Assembly (NCBI GenBank): GCA_020466095.1
Contig: CM035807.1
Span: 47,781,389-47,845,388, forward strand
DNA length: 64,000 nucleotides
Direction of reading: 5' to 3'
DNA from: Chlorops oryzae
Taxonomy: Eukaryota; Arthropoda; Insecta; Diptera; Chloropidae
Each line of letters starts with the position of its first letter. The first letter of the stretch is position 1. Positions 29,982 through 41,070 of this stretch are shown here, piece after piece. The notes beneath the pieces are model-generated. The model worked only from the letters and a program-made list of their open reading frames with translations. It was not told the DNA's origin and ran no database searches. Both the position numbers and the translations under genes were made by a program.

Positions 29982-31610
29982 TTAGAGCGACGGTGAGCGG
30001 TGACGCTCCGATGATGATACGCGGAGCGTAGCAGAAAGCGAAGGTGACGTCAGTGGCACCTCCGCTCCCCTGATGACAGCGGAGAGCCCTCCTCCTGGAT
30101 CGAATGGCTTGGGAGAATGATTCATAACTTCTTGCCCCGAAATGGCCTCGAACAGCTCGTGGAGCGGCTGTTCATTGATAAATTCTTTGATGCGATACGT
30201 CGTTTGGTGATGAACTTCTTCGCCGTAGAGATCCACCGTGGTAGCGGGTGGATAATTGGGAAATTCTTGTTCCCGGAATGATTTGACGTATCGTCGTAAA
30301 CGCTTCGATGGTTTTGCTGGCGATGGGCCCACTCAAAAGCCATCCGATTGGAGAATATGGTGCAAGAAAACTGCCTCCGATATTTATTTAGACTCCAGAA
30401 TATATCGATGTAGGCAGAACACAGGAGCCGAAGACCGTATCGATTCGGCCAGGATTCATAAAATGCGGATCGGCGAGCTCAAGCGATGAAATGTTGGTAG
30501 AATCCCGATTGGAGCCCGTTTTGGCTGGAAGCCTGTTGGTCAGGTTTGGAAGTAAAACGGCGTCGATCTAATGCTTGCACGTGGAGCATGGTGACGCGCG
30601 AGTGAGCGTACGCTTCCTTTTCACTACTTAAGTGCATACTTTGTGCGATGTTGGTTAATTTAACTGCTGCTGCAATTGCTCAGTAATAAATGTCTTTTGA
30701 GAGCCCTGATCCAAGAGTGAGATATGTGCGATGGCCGTGGGCAAAAGCACCTGAGTTTGCTTGTCGGAGACGTGTGCGTGTGTCGGTGACGTGTGGGGAC
30801 GCTCACGGAATTCGAAGTCTTCGCATGCGCAAAAATATGCGCCGGTTGGCTCGTCGACGGGCCCATCTCCGGGGGAGATGTCAATGGGGGTGAACAAACT
30901 TGGCCATCCGGTGTTGCAGTAGCATTTGTAAAATGCAGCAAGGTATGATGTCGTTATTGGCTTTTCGCGCAGCGAAAGGCACTATTGCACTTTGCCTTTA
31001 GATGACCGGCCGAGAGACAGTTTAGACATAGATTATACTGCGAAACAGCTTAAACCCGTTCGTCGACCGACATCTGGAGAAATCGATCACATTGACGCAG
31101 AGAATGGTTGCCGCTACATAAAATACACGGTTCCGCACTTCGATCTAGAGTAAACGACGCGTGCTTTGAAGAATCCATTTGATTGAAGACTGCAGTTGGA
31201 GCTTTAAATTGTGTGCATTTGGAATGGCACTCAAGAGCTTTACAGCGGCGTCTGATGACAGCATTAATTTCTTCCCAGGACGGAGGCTCTTGATGTAAAG
31301 ATCATGATTGCGTTGGGAGAGCATATCTTTTTTCCAATAGCATATTGCGGAGTTGTGCTCGGTCTATAACTTGGTGTTGTTGGCATTCGTCCAAAGCGAT
31401 CCGAGCACGTGCGATGGCTCCAACACTCCATTCACCTCTTTCACAAGCTACACTGAAGGCATTGTTGACACGTTATCAAGCTGTCTTGATGCCCTCCGCA
31501 ACGATCTCCAGCAGCGAATCCGTCGAAGTCCCTGGATCACAATCAGCTGCATAAAGGCACAAACATTTGAGATCCTCTAGCTGGAAGTTGAAATTCCAAT
31601 GGGACGCCAT
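29982..31610 (-). pseudogene. BEL/Pao gag-protease fragment
   Basis: Minus translation gives an ATG frame (31610-31476), then PPSWEEINAVIRRRCKALEC and CILCSGNHSLRQCDRF (first knuckle). This is followed by NLCLNCLSAGHLKAKC and RHHTLLHF (second zinc region), which are diagnostic of BEL/Pao gag. The protease region reads VLLPTAIAHISLLDQGSQKT (30760-30700) and, after frame breaks, LADPHFMNPGRID and GWLLSGPIA near 30460-30315. Stops and shifts occur at several points (e.g. before AVSQYN and before RHHT). RT and integrase are absent. BEL/Pao elements are LTR retrotransposons; this one is a truncated relic. Confidence 0.75.
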
Positions 31611-32569
31611 GATGATCGCAGAAAATTATTGAGAAGTCGAGGTTGCAACAATGCGTCTTAGTCTCGTTGAATTGTATAGCAGCGAACACTGCCGGTTGTA
31701 GAGTACTTGAGAATAAAGATTTTACTTTTCACAATCGATTTAATCTGATCGACTCCGTAAGAGTCGAGGTTGCACAAATTTTCGGCCAATGCCTGTCGTA
31801 GCGCATTGGATATGGACTTTCACTTTCGCAACACCCCTCAAGCTTCCTTGTAACCCCAAACTCAATTAAAGAGAAACAAATCAATTCAATAAATTCAACA
31901 ATATTCAAATTCAAATAATTTATTTGTTCGGAAACCAAAACTATTCATAAGAATTTCAAACTCCCAGCGTGACCGACTTCTGTACGCATTGATATACATA
32001 TATGCCTAGATACGTTACCGACCGTCATACAGCGGCGCTAACAAACAACATTCTTGGAAACTCTTTTGTTCCTGTTTCGAGCGAACACGCTTGATCGATA
32101 TATGTTCGATGTTCGATCGCTACGCAATAAATAGGACGGTGTGATTTTCACGATGCACATATGTATATATGTATATATTATATATATTGCCGAATATCAG
32201 GCCACGCAGGAATCAACCCAGAGGGCTAAAATACAAAAACAACACTAGGAAGAAAGGCTCACATCGATCCCGAAGGTCCGTCCACCTAAGAGGCGTGGTG
32301 GAAAAATCGTCAAATTAATTCACAGAAGAGCTTTCCTCAGAACGGAATTATCAAGAAAAACACTCTTGGAAAAAACTTTCTCTATGGCCACTGAAGTGAC
32401 GCAAATTGAGAAGGAGCTAAAGGACAGGAAAAAAAATTCTTTTTAAACTGCACTACACCAACAACAAACTATTGCAATTTTCGCAAGTTAAAGTGCTTAT
32501 TAAGCTGCACCACATCAACCATGACTATTGCGATTTTCGCAAGCAAACTTTATAAAAATTGTTAAGATT
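31611..32569. other. Unassigned flank, possibly LTR and leader sequence
   Basis: No gene. The words GTCGAGGTTGCA at 31634 and 31763 form a short direct repeat. Two ~60-bp near-repeats (32449-32505, 32509-32562; each CTATTGCRATTTTCGCAAG) sit next to the following repeat and could be leader of the 412-like element. LTR borders were not found. Confidence 0.3.
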
Positions 32570-34235
32570 AAAAAAAAAACAAGTAAGAAAGCTAAAGTCA
32601 GTCAAGCCTGGCTTTGAAATACCCAGCGTTCCGACATTATAGGCGCTATATTTTACGAAAAATCTCCATTTGTCGGCGTGGCAGTCGGCGGGCCATATAG
32701 TTTTTTTTCCCTACACTTTTCATTCGCCTTGGTAAACCTATGCTGCAAGTTTGAAGCTTCTACGCCTTTTACTTCGGAAGTTAAGAAATATCTTCATTTG
32801 TGGGCGTGAAAGTGGGCGGGCCACATAAACATTTTTCCTTCACCTTTCATATACCTCGGTCAACCTATGTTGCGAATTTGAAGCTTCTACGCCTTTTACT
32901 TCGCAAGTTACAAAAAATCTCTATTTGTGGGCGTGGCAGTTGGCGGGCCACACATTTTTTCCTTCACATTTCATTTGCGTTGGTCAACCTATGCTGCGAA
33001 TTTGAAGCTTCTACGCCTTTTACTTCGGAAGTTAAGAAATATCTTCATTTGTGGGCGTGAAAGTGGGCGGGCCACATAAACATTTTTCCTTCACCTTTCA
33101 TATACCTCGGTCAACCTATGTTGCGAATTTGAAGCTTCTACGCCTTTTACTTCGCAAGTTACAAAAAATCTCTATTTGTGGGCGTGGCAGTTGGCGGGCC
33201 ACACATTTTTTCCTTCACATTTCATTTGCGTTGGTCAACCTATGCTGCGAATTTGAAGCTTCTACGCCTTTTACTTCGGAAGTTACAAAAAATCTACATT
33301 TTTGGGCGAGGCAGTGGGCGGGCTACATAAATTTTTGTTCCTACACCTTTAATTCGCCTTGGTCAACTTATGTTGCGAGTTTGAAGCTTCTACTCCTTTT
33401 ACTTCGGAAGTTACGAAAAATCTCCGTTTGTGGCCGTGGCAGTGGGCGAGCCATATAAAATTTTTTCCTACACCTTTCATTCGCCTTGGTTAACTTATGT
33501 TGCGAATTTGAAGCTTGTACGCCTTTTACTTCGCAAGTTACGAAAAATCTTAATTTGTGGGCGTGTCAGTTGGCGGGCCACACACATTTTTTCCTACACC
33601 TTTCATTTGCGTTGGTCAACCTATGCTGCGAATTTGAAGCTTCTACGCCTTTTACTTCGGAAGTTACAAAAAATCTCCATTTATGGGCGAGGCAGTGGGC
33701 GGACTACATAAATTTTTGTTCCTACACCTTTAATTCGCCTTGGTCAACTTATGTTGCGAGTTTGAAGCTTCTACGCCTTTTACTTCGGAAGTAACGAAAA
33801 ATCTCAATTTGTGGGCGTGGCAGTGGGCGGGCCATATACATTTTTTTCTATACCTTACATTCGCCCGGGTCAATTGATGTTGCGGATTTGAAGCTTCTAC
33901 GCCATTTTCTTCGACAGTTACGAAAAATCTCCAGTTTACTTCACAAGTTACGATAAACCCTTATTTGTGGGCTTATTTTTGGGCGTGGCTCGAAGAGCGC
34001 GACGTCTATTTTTGCCAGGATATGTCATTTTTTGTAGTTTACTAGCACACCAAATATCGGACGGACGGACGGACAGACGGACGGACAGACGGGCATGTCT
34101 AAATCGAATCAGTTTTTGATCCTGATCATTTCTATATATATATGTCTATATCTCCGGAGCTTAGTTCTCCCTGTTACAAGATTCGCACAAAACTAATATA
34201 CCCCCCTTACGCTGGGTATAAAAAGAGAGAGAGAG
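32570..34235. repeat. Dispersed repeat enclosing a ~126-bp minisatellite
   Basis: Starts AAACAAGTAAGAAAGCTAAAG and ends GCTGGGTATAAAAA, with ATACCCAGCG (32618) and CGCTGGGTAT (about 34210) as an inverted pair. Inside, about ten units of 124-128 bp (GAAGCTTCTACGCCTTTTAC box near 32755, 32881, 33005 and onward to 33891) are followed by a GACGGACGGACGGACAGACGG microsatellite and TCTAAATCGAATC. The frames read across the units (e.g. 32800-33060) are artefacts of a period close to a multiple of three. Family as at 12850-13540. Confidence 0.75.
32800..33301. repeat. 251-bp dimer, two near-identical copies
   Basis: Bases 32800-33050 recur as 33051-33301. Each copy is two basic units, so the array has a higher-order dimer created by a later duplication. 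Confidence 0.7.
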
Positions 34236-35090
34236 AAAAAAAAATTGTAATAAAATACCTTGTGTTTTGGATAATTTTGAATTTATTTTATTACAACAAT
34301 TCCTTTTTCACCTCTGTTAAAAAAAAAAAAAATTATAAAATAAAAAGACGAAAAAAAAAATATATTATCAATATCAAAAATTTCATCCTGGGAGGACATG
34401 AATCCAACATCTCAGACCCTAACGCCATCGTAATTAACGAAATTGAGACACAAGTAGAGACCTGCAATATCAGCTCAATTGAAATTTTATTGATCGTTCT
34501 AGTAGTTATCGCAAGAATAGATTTTGCGTTTAAACTCTACAAACAACATAACAAAAATCTAAAAAAAAAATATTTTAGCAAAGCTAGATAAAATTTGAAT
34601 TATGAAAGTTTTGATTTTGATATTCTTTACTGATCTGACATCAACTTTAAGTAGAAAATTAACTTTCACCATACCGGTACCAAATGGCACGACAAACTTA
34701 CCTCATTTTATACAATCAAATGTAGACAGATTGGACAATATTATATTTTCACAAGGAGTAGAAGTGATAGAGTCATACGCGACTATCAGAACTTTTAGAC
34801 ATACACCCCAGCGTCGCAGAGCTTAAAACATATATACACAGCTTTCCCTCACCAATGTCAAGCCCCGAAAAATGGGAAATAATACAAAAAAATTCAATGA
34901 CTCCATAGATGAATTTAACAGATCTTACAAATGTCTAAACAGGACACAAAATCCAACAGCCAAAACGCAGACAAAACATATTAATATTCAAGTACTTCAA
35001 CACAATACCATCTCGGCCTTACTTAAAACATATATTTCATTACTAACTGAGAGTCTTAAAATGAATCTAAAAATTCTTTTCAAAGTTTAA
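34142..35090 (+). CDS. Small upstream ORFs of the 412-like element
   Basis: Three short frames precede gag. The first (34142-34591) ends with a hydrophobic segment IEILLIVLVVIARIDFAF and a basic tail NKNLKKKYF. The second (34602-34826) begins with a possible signal-like stretch MKVLILIFFTDLTSTLS. The third (34872-35090) is polar. 412/mdg1-type elements are known to have short ORFs ahead of gag, and the position here fits, but I do not recognise their function. Poly-A and poly-T runs near 34320-34360 make the frames uncertain. Confidence 0.35.
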
Positions 35091-35158
35091 AAGATAGATT
35101 CTCGGTATTATAGAAAAAATTTGAAATCAAGGATAAAGTACCACAAGATCTAACGTCA

Positions 35159-36031
35159 ATGTTAAATTTAAAATTCATTGAAGAACCCGGCTCAGACTCA
35201 GAATCAATAAAATCAGAAAAAATGCCTTCTGTTCAAGGATTTCTCAAGAATGCTAGTAAGCTTATCCCAGATTTCGATGGCAAACCCGAGAACTTGCGAA
35301 GTTTTCTGGATGCAATCGATCTGGTTGAACTTATAGAAGGGGAACACGAAAGAGTAGCAGTTACACTAATAAAAACCAAATTGAAAGGCACAGCAAGAAA
35401 TCTTGTCAATACAGGATCAACTATAGCACAAATAGTGCAAACACTTAAATTGTCAGTAAAAGGGGAGTCTATTGACGTTATCACAGCAAAACTTCTCAAC
35501 ACCAAACAGCAATATAAAAATGCCACGTCATTTTGTAACGAATTTAAAGATTTGAAAAAATCATTACATAATCCATACATTTCTGACGGCCTGAACCCTG
35601 ATCTCGCAGTTAAATATTCAACCTCAATTGCCGTTAAAGCATTGACTACAAATTCTAGTAACGATAGAGTCAAAATGATAATGGAATCGGGTAATTTCAC
35701 CAATATAAATGAGGCAGTTGCAAAATTTGTCAACAGTTGCACCGCAACGACTGAATCAAGATCGGTATTTACCATCAATAACCGAAGAAATTTTTCCCGA
35801 AGAGGCTATTTCACAAATAATAGAAATCGGCACCGGGGAGTGGTGGCTATACACGTTATAACCAACATCGCAATAACAATTCAAATAATAGAAATTACAA
35901 CACCACAATCGCGGCCGTGGACGTGGAGCTAGTTCTGGCAATGTCAGAGCTATCGAAGCAAATCCGGGAAACGAGTCTGCTGCCCAGAATGCCCAACTTG
36001 GGACATTAATTCAGCACTACCCACAAAATTA
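35159..36031 (+). pseudogene. gag: Gag of 412/mdg1-like gypsy element
   Basis: The main frame (35159-35932) holds LIPDFDGKPENLRSFLDAID, LIKTKLKGTARNLV and YKNATSFCNEFKDLKKSL, matching the capsid region of 412/blood-type gags. Instead of zinc knuckles it ends in an arginine/asparagine-rich tail (NNRRNFSRRGYFTNNRNRHR). A frame break near 35840-35890 moves the RGG part (GRGRGASSGNV) to another frame that stops at 36029-36031. The start could also be the internal ATG at 35222 (MPSVQGF). Gag would form the particle; this copy is frameshifted. Confidence 0.75.
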
Positions 36032-36560
36032 AAACAAACACTTCAAGTCCTAAGCATTAACCTGAAATTTAACAACTACATCACTGTCAATACTTCCAGA
36101 AAATATTTTTTTACTAGACACTGGTTCCGACATTAGCCTCATAAAACAAACTTTATACAAAACTCAATAATACATCAAAATTCTACATTTAATTTAACTT
36201 GAATTGGAGAAAGAACAGTCACAACTTTAGGATATGTTCATGGTTCATTATTGACGAAAAACTACAATTTAACTCATGACTTTCAAGTAGTTCAAAATGA
36301 TTTTCAAATACATTGTGACGGTATCATTGGCCTTGACTTTATATAAAAATACAACTGCATACTTGATTTTGACCCAGAGCGACATAATACCATTCTTCCA
36401 AAATATCAAACAACTGTCCAATTCAATTCAGAGAAAATCTTCAAAAACTTTGTTCATCATACACTGATGTCTTCGATTTGGATACAGATAGTGTCACTTG
36501 CAATAACTTTTATAAACAAAAACTCAAATGAAATGATAAAAGCCCAGTTTATATAAAAAA
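36032..36560 (+). pseudogene. Protease and linker of 412-like pol
   Basis: LPENIFLLDTGSDISLIKQT (about 36090-36150) is a retroviral-type aspartic protease with the DTGS motif. DGIIGLDFI follows near 36320, then VFDLDTDSVTCNNFY and a stop, then DKSPVYIK just before the Helitron. Several stops are present. On the far side of the Helitron the same pol continues. Confidence 0.7.
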
Positions 36561-36945
36561 CTAGCTGTACCCGGCGTGCGTTGCCACGCCTCAAATTGAA
36601 ATGGAATTAAAAATAAAATCATGGGTGTCCGCCAGTCCGCACTTTGCTGTGGGTTATAACTTTTTATTTTTTATTTTTAAATATCTGAATAACAGGATTA
36701 CAAATTTTAAAAATGATCCTGATCCTAGCTTTCCCGTCCATATCTATATTAAACGATCGCAAATTCATTAAAATTATTCTTATTTCATTTTATTATGATT
36801 TACAAAAAGCATTGTTTTATAATAATTGTTTTATAATAGTAAGTCATAGTCTCCCAATTATATATTTATTTATTTTATTCTATTACGTCCTTTTTGAATC
36901 TAAATAAAAGGATTAAAAGTTTACAAACACATAAGTTATTTTACC

Positions 36946-37818
36946 TTACCTGATTTGCAACTCGTGCATGTGTGATTTGAAGACTTTCAATAACTCATTG
37001 TACTCATTCAATAAGGCGTCCAGTTCGCCGACGATGCGCCTGGCATTAGGCGAATTGAGGTTATTATAACTGCAACGTGCATCCACACGATTGATATCCT
37101 CACCGCCCATAAAATATATTTGTAAACATTTAGGTGATTCGTTTGGCATTGGCAGCAATGAGCCTACTTGGTGGTAAACTTGGCCTTTGATTTTGAATGT
37201 TGAATTAAATTCTTGACCATTTGTCGCAGTATTGCGAACTATTTCTGTTGCTCCGAACGAACTCATTTGGAAGCATGAATTGAATTTACGAATGGACTTC
37301 AGGAACAGCTTTGAATCTGGGTTTGTGCCAATGAGCAGGCTGTTCAATGGTTCTGGTGGTGTCTCAATTTCTGGTAGTTGCACTTTTCCTGATGCGCAGC
37401 ACATCCCGACTGACTCATGTTTGAATTTAAGTGCATGACAATGGAGACATTCTTTGTCCATAGCACCAATGACCACTTTCGGATGTGCGGAATATTCAAT
37501 GTCTGGCTCGTACTCAAATGCTAGACGAAGGAACGAAGCAGATGTGAATGCTCGATGTACTTGTTGGCGTTGTCGGTCATTTTCTCTACGTATATTAAAA
37601 ACGAACCGGCGCGATTGTCTCCGTTCCAATTGTTGTTGTTCACTTCTGTGAGCTCGTGCCTCTTGTGATTGAGATGCTCGCAATCGCGACGTCCTCTCAC
37701 GCATAGTTTCGTTCCCTCCTTGGATTTGTGCGACGTTTCTTTCTGTTCTACCATTTCGTTGCGTTGTTGCTCTTGTTGTTCGTCGACCCAAATTAGCCCC
37801 CCTGCGCCTTGCTGGCAT
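36946..37818 (-). pseudogene. Helitron Rep N-terminal region
   Basis: 290 residues. After an Arg/Gln-rich N-terminus the sequence CLHCHALKFKHESVGMCCAS, followed by GKVQLPEIETPPEPL and NSCFQMSSFGATEI, is the zinc-binding and conserved start of Helitron RepHel proteins. KIKGQVYHQVGSLLP, LQIYFMGGED and NEYNELLKVFKSHMHEL follow. It stops before the HUH nuclease with its catalytic Tyr and before the helicase. Rep starts rolling-circle transposition, so this copy cannot act alone. It is open for 290 codons, implying recent decay or deletion. Confidence 0.85.
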
Positions 37819-38631
37819 TATTCACTCAAACACACACACTCAAATGGATTACTTGTATAGGAATATATTATGTTCAGAATTTTTTGATTACAGATCAAAA
37901 AACAAATTAGGAACAAAATTTTTCTCAAACTTTTGTTTCCAAATAAGAAAAAAAAAAAAATCATTTTGTCGAAAAAATCGAAAAAATCGAAAAAATTTTA
38001 TGTTGATTTGTTCTGATATTTGAAAGTAGGATTGATGCTACAGAAGTAAATTGCATAACCTCCGATGCCCGTACAATGCAGAAGGGAGAAAATTAAAAAT
38101 GAAGAAAAACGGTTCAGGAACTATGCTGTTTTGCCTCAGTTAGGGTTCAAATTATACCATGACCACCATTCGCGAAATTGTAGTTTTCACTATTTTAAAT
38201 CGTGTGTTTAGCAGCCAAATATAGTGCCCTATTAGGGTTAAAATTTGAACCTGGTACAATTCGCGAAATTTGCAAAATTAAATTTTCACCATTTTGAATT
38301 GTGAATGTAACAGTCATACATAATTCTCTCTTATGGTTTTAATTTTAATTAAAATGTAGTAAAATTTCGCTTATGGTAGCCATGGTCAAAGTTTAACCGT
38401 AATAGAGCTCTATATTTGGCTGATGAATGCACGATGTCAAATAATGAAAATTAAAGTTGTAATAGAGCACTTTTTTGGTGAAGTCATTCTTCCAGCTGTA
38501 CCATCCGTGCGTTTCCGCGGCTCCATATCGTATCAGAATGTAGATATTTGTCAACTACCTATCAACACGATGTAGACTTTTAAAATAATCCCCATAGACT
38601 TTTACGGAAACTCTGTTATCTATCTGTCACC

Positions 38632-38895
38632 TATCCATCCATCCATCCATCCATCCATCCATCCATCCATCCATCCATCCATCCATCCATCCATCCATCC
38701 ATCCATCCATCCATCCATCCATCCATCCATCCATCCATTCCATCCATCCATCCATCCATCCATCCATCCATCCATCCATCCATCCATCCATCCATCCATC
38801 CCATCCATCCATCCATCCATCCATCATCCATCCATCCATCCATTCATCCATCTCATCCATCATCCATCATCCATCCATCCATCCATCTCATCCAA
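38632..38895. repeat. (CATC)n microsatellite inside the Helitron
   Basis: About 260 bp of CCAT/CATC units with a few one-base slips (38735, 38799, 38825, 38852). The WMDGWMDG frames on the minus strand are products of this repeat and not genes. Confidence 0.95.
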
Positions 38896-39077
38896 AATCA
38901 TAAAATTCCTAAATCATTTCAAAATTATCGCGAATGGTAACTATGGTCAAAGTTTTACCCTAATGATCACTATAGTTGGCTGATAAATGCACGATTTCAA
39001 ATTGTGAAAAATAAAGTTTTGCGAATTTCTCAAATGGTGGTCATGGTCATTTATAACCGTAATAGAGCACTTTTTTG

Positions 39078-39430
39078 GTGGTCAGTCTTTCAAAGTTATA
39101 CCGTACAGATAGTTACGCGGTAACAGCTTTCCAAAGATACCCATTTCCAATTTCAGCATAAGTGGTTTAAAATTTGCCAATTTTTCTTCTCACTGCCCAT
39201 TTAATTTTTTGCCACTATTCCAGTTACATTAAGGAAGCCTTAAAAAACATTCTTACGTCAGTACATCAACTTTTTTAAAATTTTTTTTGTTAATTTGCAA
39301 TTTTTGCGGTTTGTGGTAAAGTTATTCTTTCAAAATTATACCGTACATATATCTACGCATTAACAGCTTTCCAACGATACCCATTTCACAACTTTAGCAT
39401 AAAAGGTTTAAAATTTGCAAATTTTTCGCG
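39078..39430. repeat. Direct repeat of ~105 bp in the Helitron
   Basis: Bases 39080-39185 and 39315-39430 share TTATACCGTACA, TAACAGCTTTCCAA, GATACCCATTTC and AAGTGGTTTAAAATTTGC-like words, about 235 bp apart. Related blocks with TGGTCAAAGTTT occur at 38385 and 38945. Confidence 0.6.
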
Positions 39431-39577
39431 TACTACCTCACATAGCGTCATGAAATATACCTTACGTCCTATTCTCATCCCTAGCAAGTATGCACACCAA
39501 ATTTCATCAAAATCGGTCCAGCCGTTTCGGAGGAGTTCGGTCTTAAACATCGTGACACGAGAATTTTATATATTAGA

Positions 39578-39845
39578 TTACACATACATATAAACCTGAA
39601 ATTGAACGACAAATAGATAAACTAATCAAAGATAATATTGTTGAGCAATCCGCTTCCGAATATAACAGCCCAATTCTCTAAGTACCCAAAAATTCATTAC
39701 CCGGCAATACAGAAAAACGTTGGAGATTAGTAATCGATTACAGACAACTTGATAAAATATTAGTTGCCGATAAATTCCCACTACCAAGAATCGATGACAT
39801 TTTAGATCAACTAGGAAAAGAATATTTTGCAACATTAGAATTCAC
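39578..39845 (+). pseudogene. RT N-terminal part of 412-like pol
   Basis: Translation gives KPEIERQIDKLIKDNIVEQS, YNSPIL, then after a stop VPKNS, KRWRLVIDYRQLDKILVADK and FPLPRIDDILDQLGKEYFAT. These are the first RT blocks of Ty3/gypsy, and they follow directly from DKSPVYIK on the other side of the Helitron. Similarity ends at about 39845. The middle of RT is missing, and the C-terminal part reappears at 53172. Confidence 0.75.
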
Positions 39846-39897
39846 ATGATGGCTATCCGTACATCAACAGCACTCCACTTTTCAAAGGGGGGAGGGA
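39846..39897 (+). promoter_or_regulatory. Polypurine tract before an LTR
   Basis: AAAGGGGGGAGGGA (39884-39897) immediately precedes TGTTGTGAG. This is the 3' internal end of an LTR element otherwise missing on this side. Confidence 0.55.
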
Positions 39898-41070
39898 TGT
39901 TGTGAGTCGCGATCTCGCTTAGACTCACAAACATATTTTTCCTCCTCCTTCTACACGCTCGCAAACTAAATCAAAACAACAAAGTTCGCATGAAGCATAA
40001 ACAAAAGGAAAGCAAGCTAATGCTATAAACAGAATAAGGGCGTAAGCGAATATTCGCCAGGCGAATACGCCGAAGAATTCGCGCGGGTAAACACAATGAC
40101 AGCGAATGGCGAACTCATGTTGTTTTCAGAATTTCGAAAAACTATGATTGAAAATATAAGTCATTGCCAGCAGAAAGTACAAACCCTCATTTTCGAAACA
40201 AATCTCAAAGATTTTATACAAATGCATATGTTTTTTGATGTGTAAATTCTGCGATTCGCCAGTCGCCGGCGCTACCATTAGAATTAGAGCTATTGCGGCG
40301 TTTTGACGCGGCGAAATTCGCTGTGTTGTGGGCAACTTCGTATAACCGTGTGTATTTTAAGCAACGACGTCGAGCGAATATTCGCTGACGCCCTTATTCT
40401 GTTTATAGCATAAAATAACCAAAAGCGTTTCGAGAACGTTTATGCAATCAACCTAAGCCAACAAAGACAAGATCGTACCTGAAGTTCAATGGCTGGCAAC
40501 AACAACAAGATATTCGCAGCTCAATCAAGACTAGCTTTTGCATAATGGCAACAACAACAGCGGGCTATTCAGCGAGTCAGCAGGGCAGTGACTTTTCGGC
40601 CAACAACAACAATTAAAGTGCAGTCTACTGTTGTGATCATGTCACAAACATCGGGAGCACACTGTGTTGAAATGCGAAAGAAAGAAAACAACAATAAGCA
40701 CCAACGGCCTAAAAAGTCTAAACTGGGGCATTTGAGTGCAAGGCAAAGAATGCATTCTAGCAGAATATTGAAGAACCAGAATGCGAAAGAAGCGAAAGAA
40801 AGTTGCGCAAGATGAAGACGTCAGCGGAAACTAAAGAGAGAAGACGGCAGCGGGGGAGTACGACTGCAGCAGAGTTCGCGTCAGCGAACCTAGTTTTAAG
40901 TAATTTTAAGAATATTTTTAAGTTGATTTTAATTTTGGAATTGTAATAAACGCTGAGTTGTAATAAAACCAACGAAATAAGAACAATTAAAACGGAATAA
41001 TTGAACGTCCAGAAAATCGTTTATGAATTCTTGCTTTTACATTTTATACTTCGACATTGGTAATACAACA
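39898..41070 (+). repeat. Single LTR, TGTTGT...ACAACA, with nested MITE
   Basis: Starts TGTTGTGAG after a polypurine tract and ends AATACAACA followed by TTTGGCGCCCGAGC, a primer-binding-site-like word (TGGCGCCC). AATAAA signals lie at 40945 and 40962. About 780 bp once the MITE at 40021-40410 is removed. Only one copy occurs in the window; it therefore serves as 3' LTR on its left and 5' LTR on its right. Confidence 0.6.
40021..40410. mobile_element. MITE inside the LTR, TSD TAA
   Basis: TIR TGCTATAAACAGAATAAGGG at both ends, inverted, extending through CGT(A/C)AGCGAATATTCGC, with TAA at 40018-40020 and 40411-40413. 390 bp. It shares its first six bases (TGCTAT) and TSD type with the Harbinger element at 10379. 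Confidence 0.85.

Larger units (their letters stand above)
36561..39577 (-). mobile_element. Helitron with partial Rep gene
   Basis: On the minus strand it begins TCTAATATATAAAATTCTCG (39577) and ends with the stem-loop GGCGTGGCAACGCACGCC followed by GGGTACAGCTAG (36561). This gives the TC start, terminal hairpin and CTAG end of Helitrons. It sits exactly between A (36560) and T (39578), as rolling-circle insertion predicts, with no duplication. Length 3017 bp, less than a full Helitron. It splits the 412-like pol. Confidence 0.88.

Noticed and set aside
32800..33794. Several 80-135 residue plus frames (GVKVGGPHKHF and similar)
   Set aside because: They are read through minisatellite units; the amino-acid pattern only mirrors the repeat period.
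35233..35778. 181-residue minus frame
   Set aside because: Antisense shadow of the 412-like gag.
38620..38863. Three overlapping minus frames rich in WMDG repeats
   Set aside because: Translation of the CATC microsatellite in three frames; no gene.
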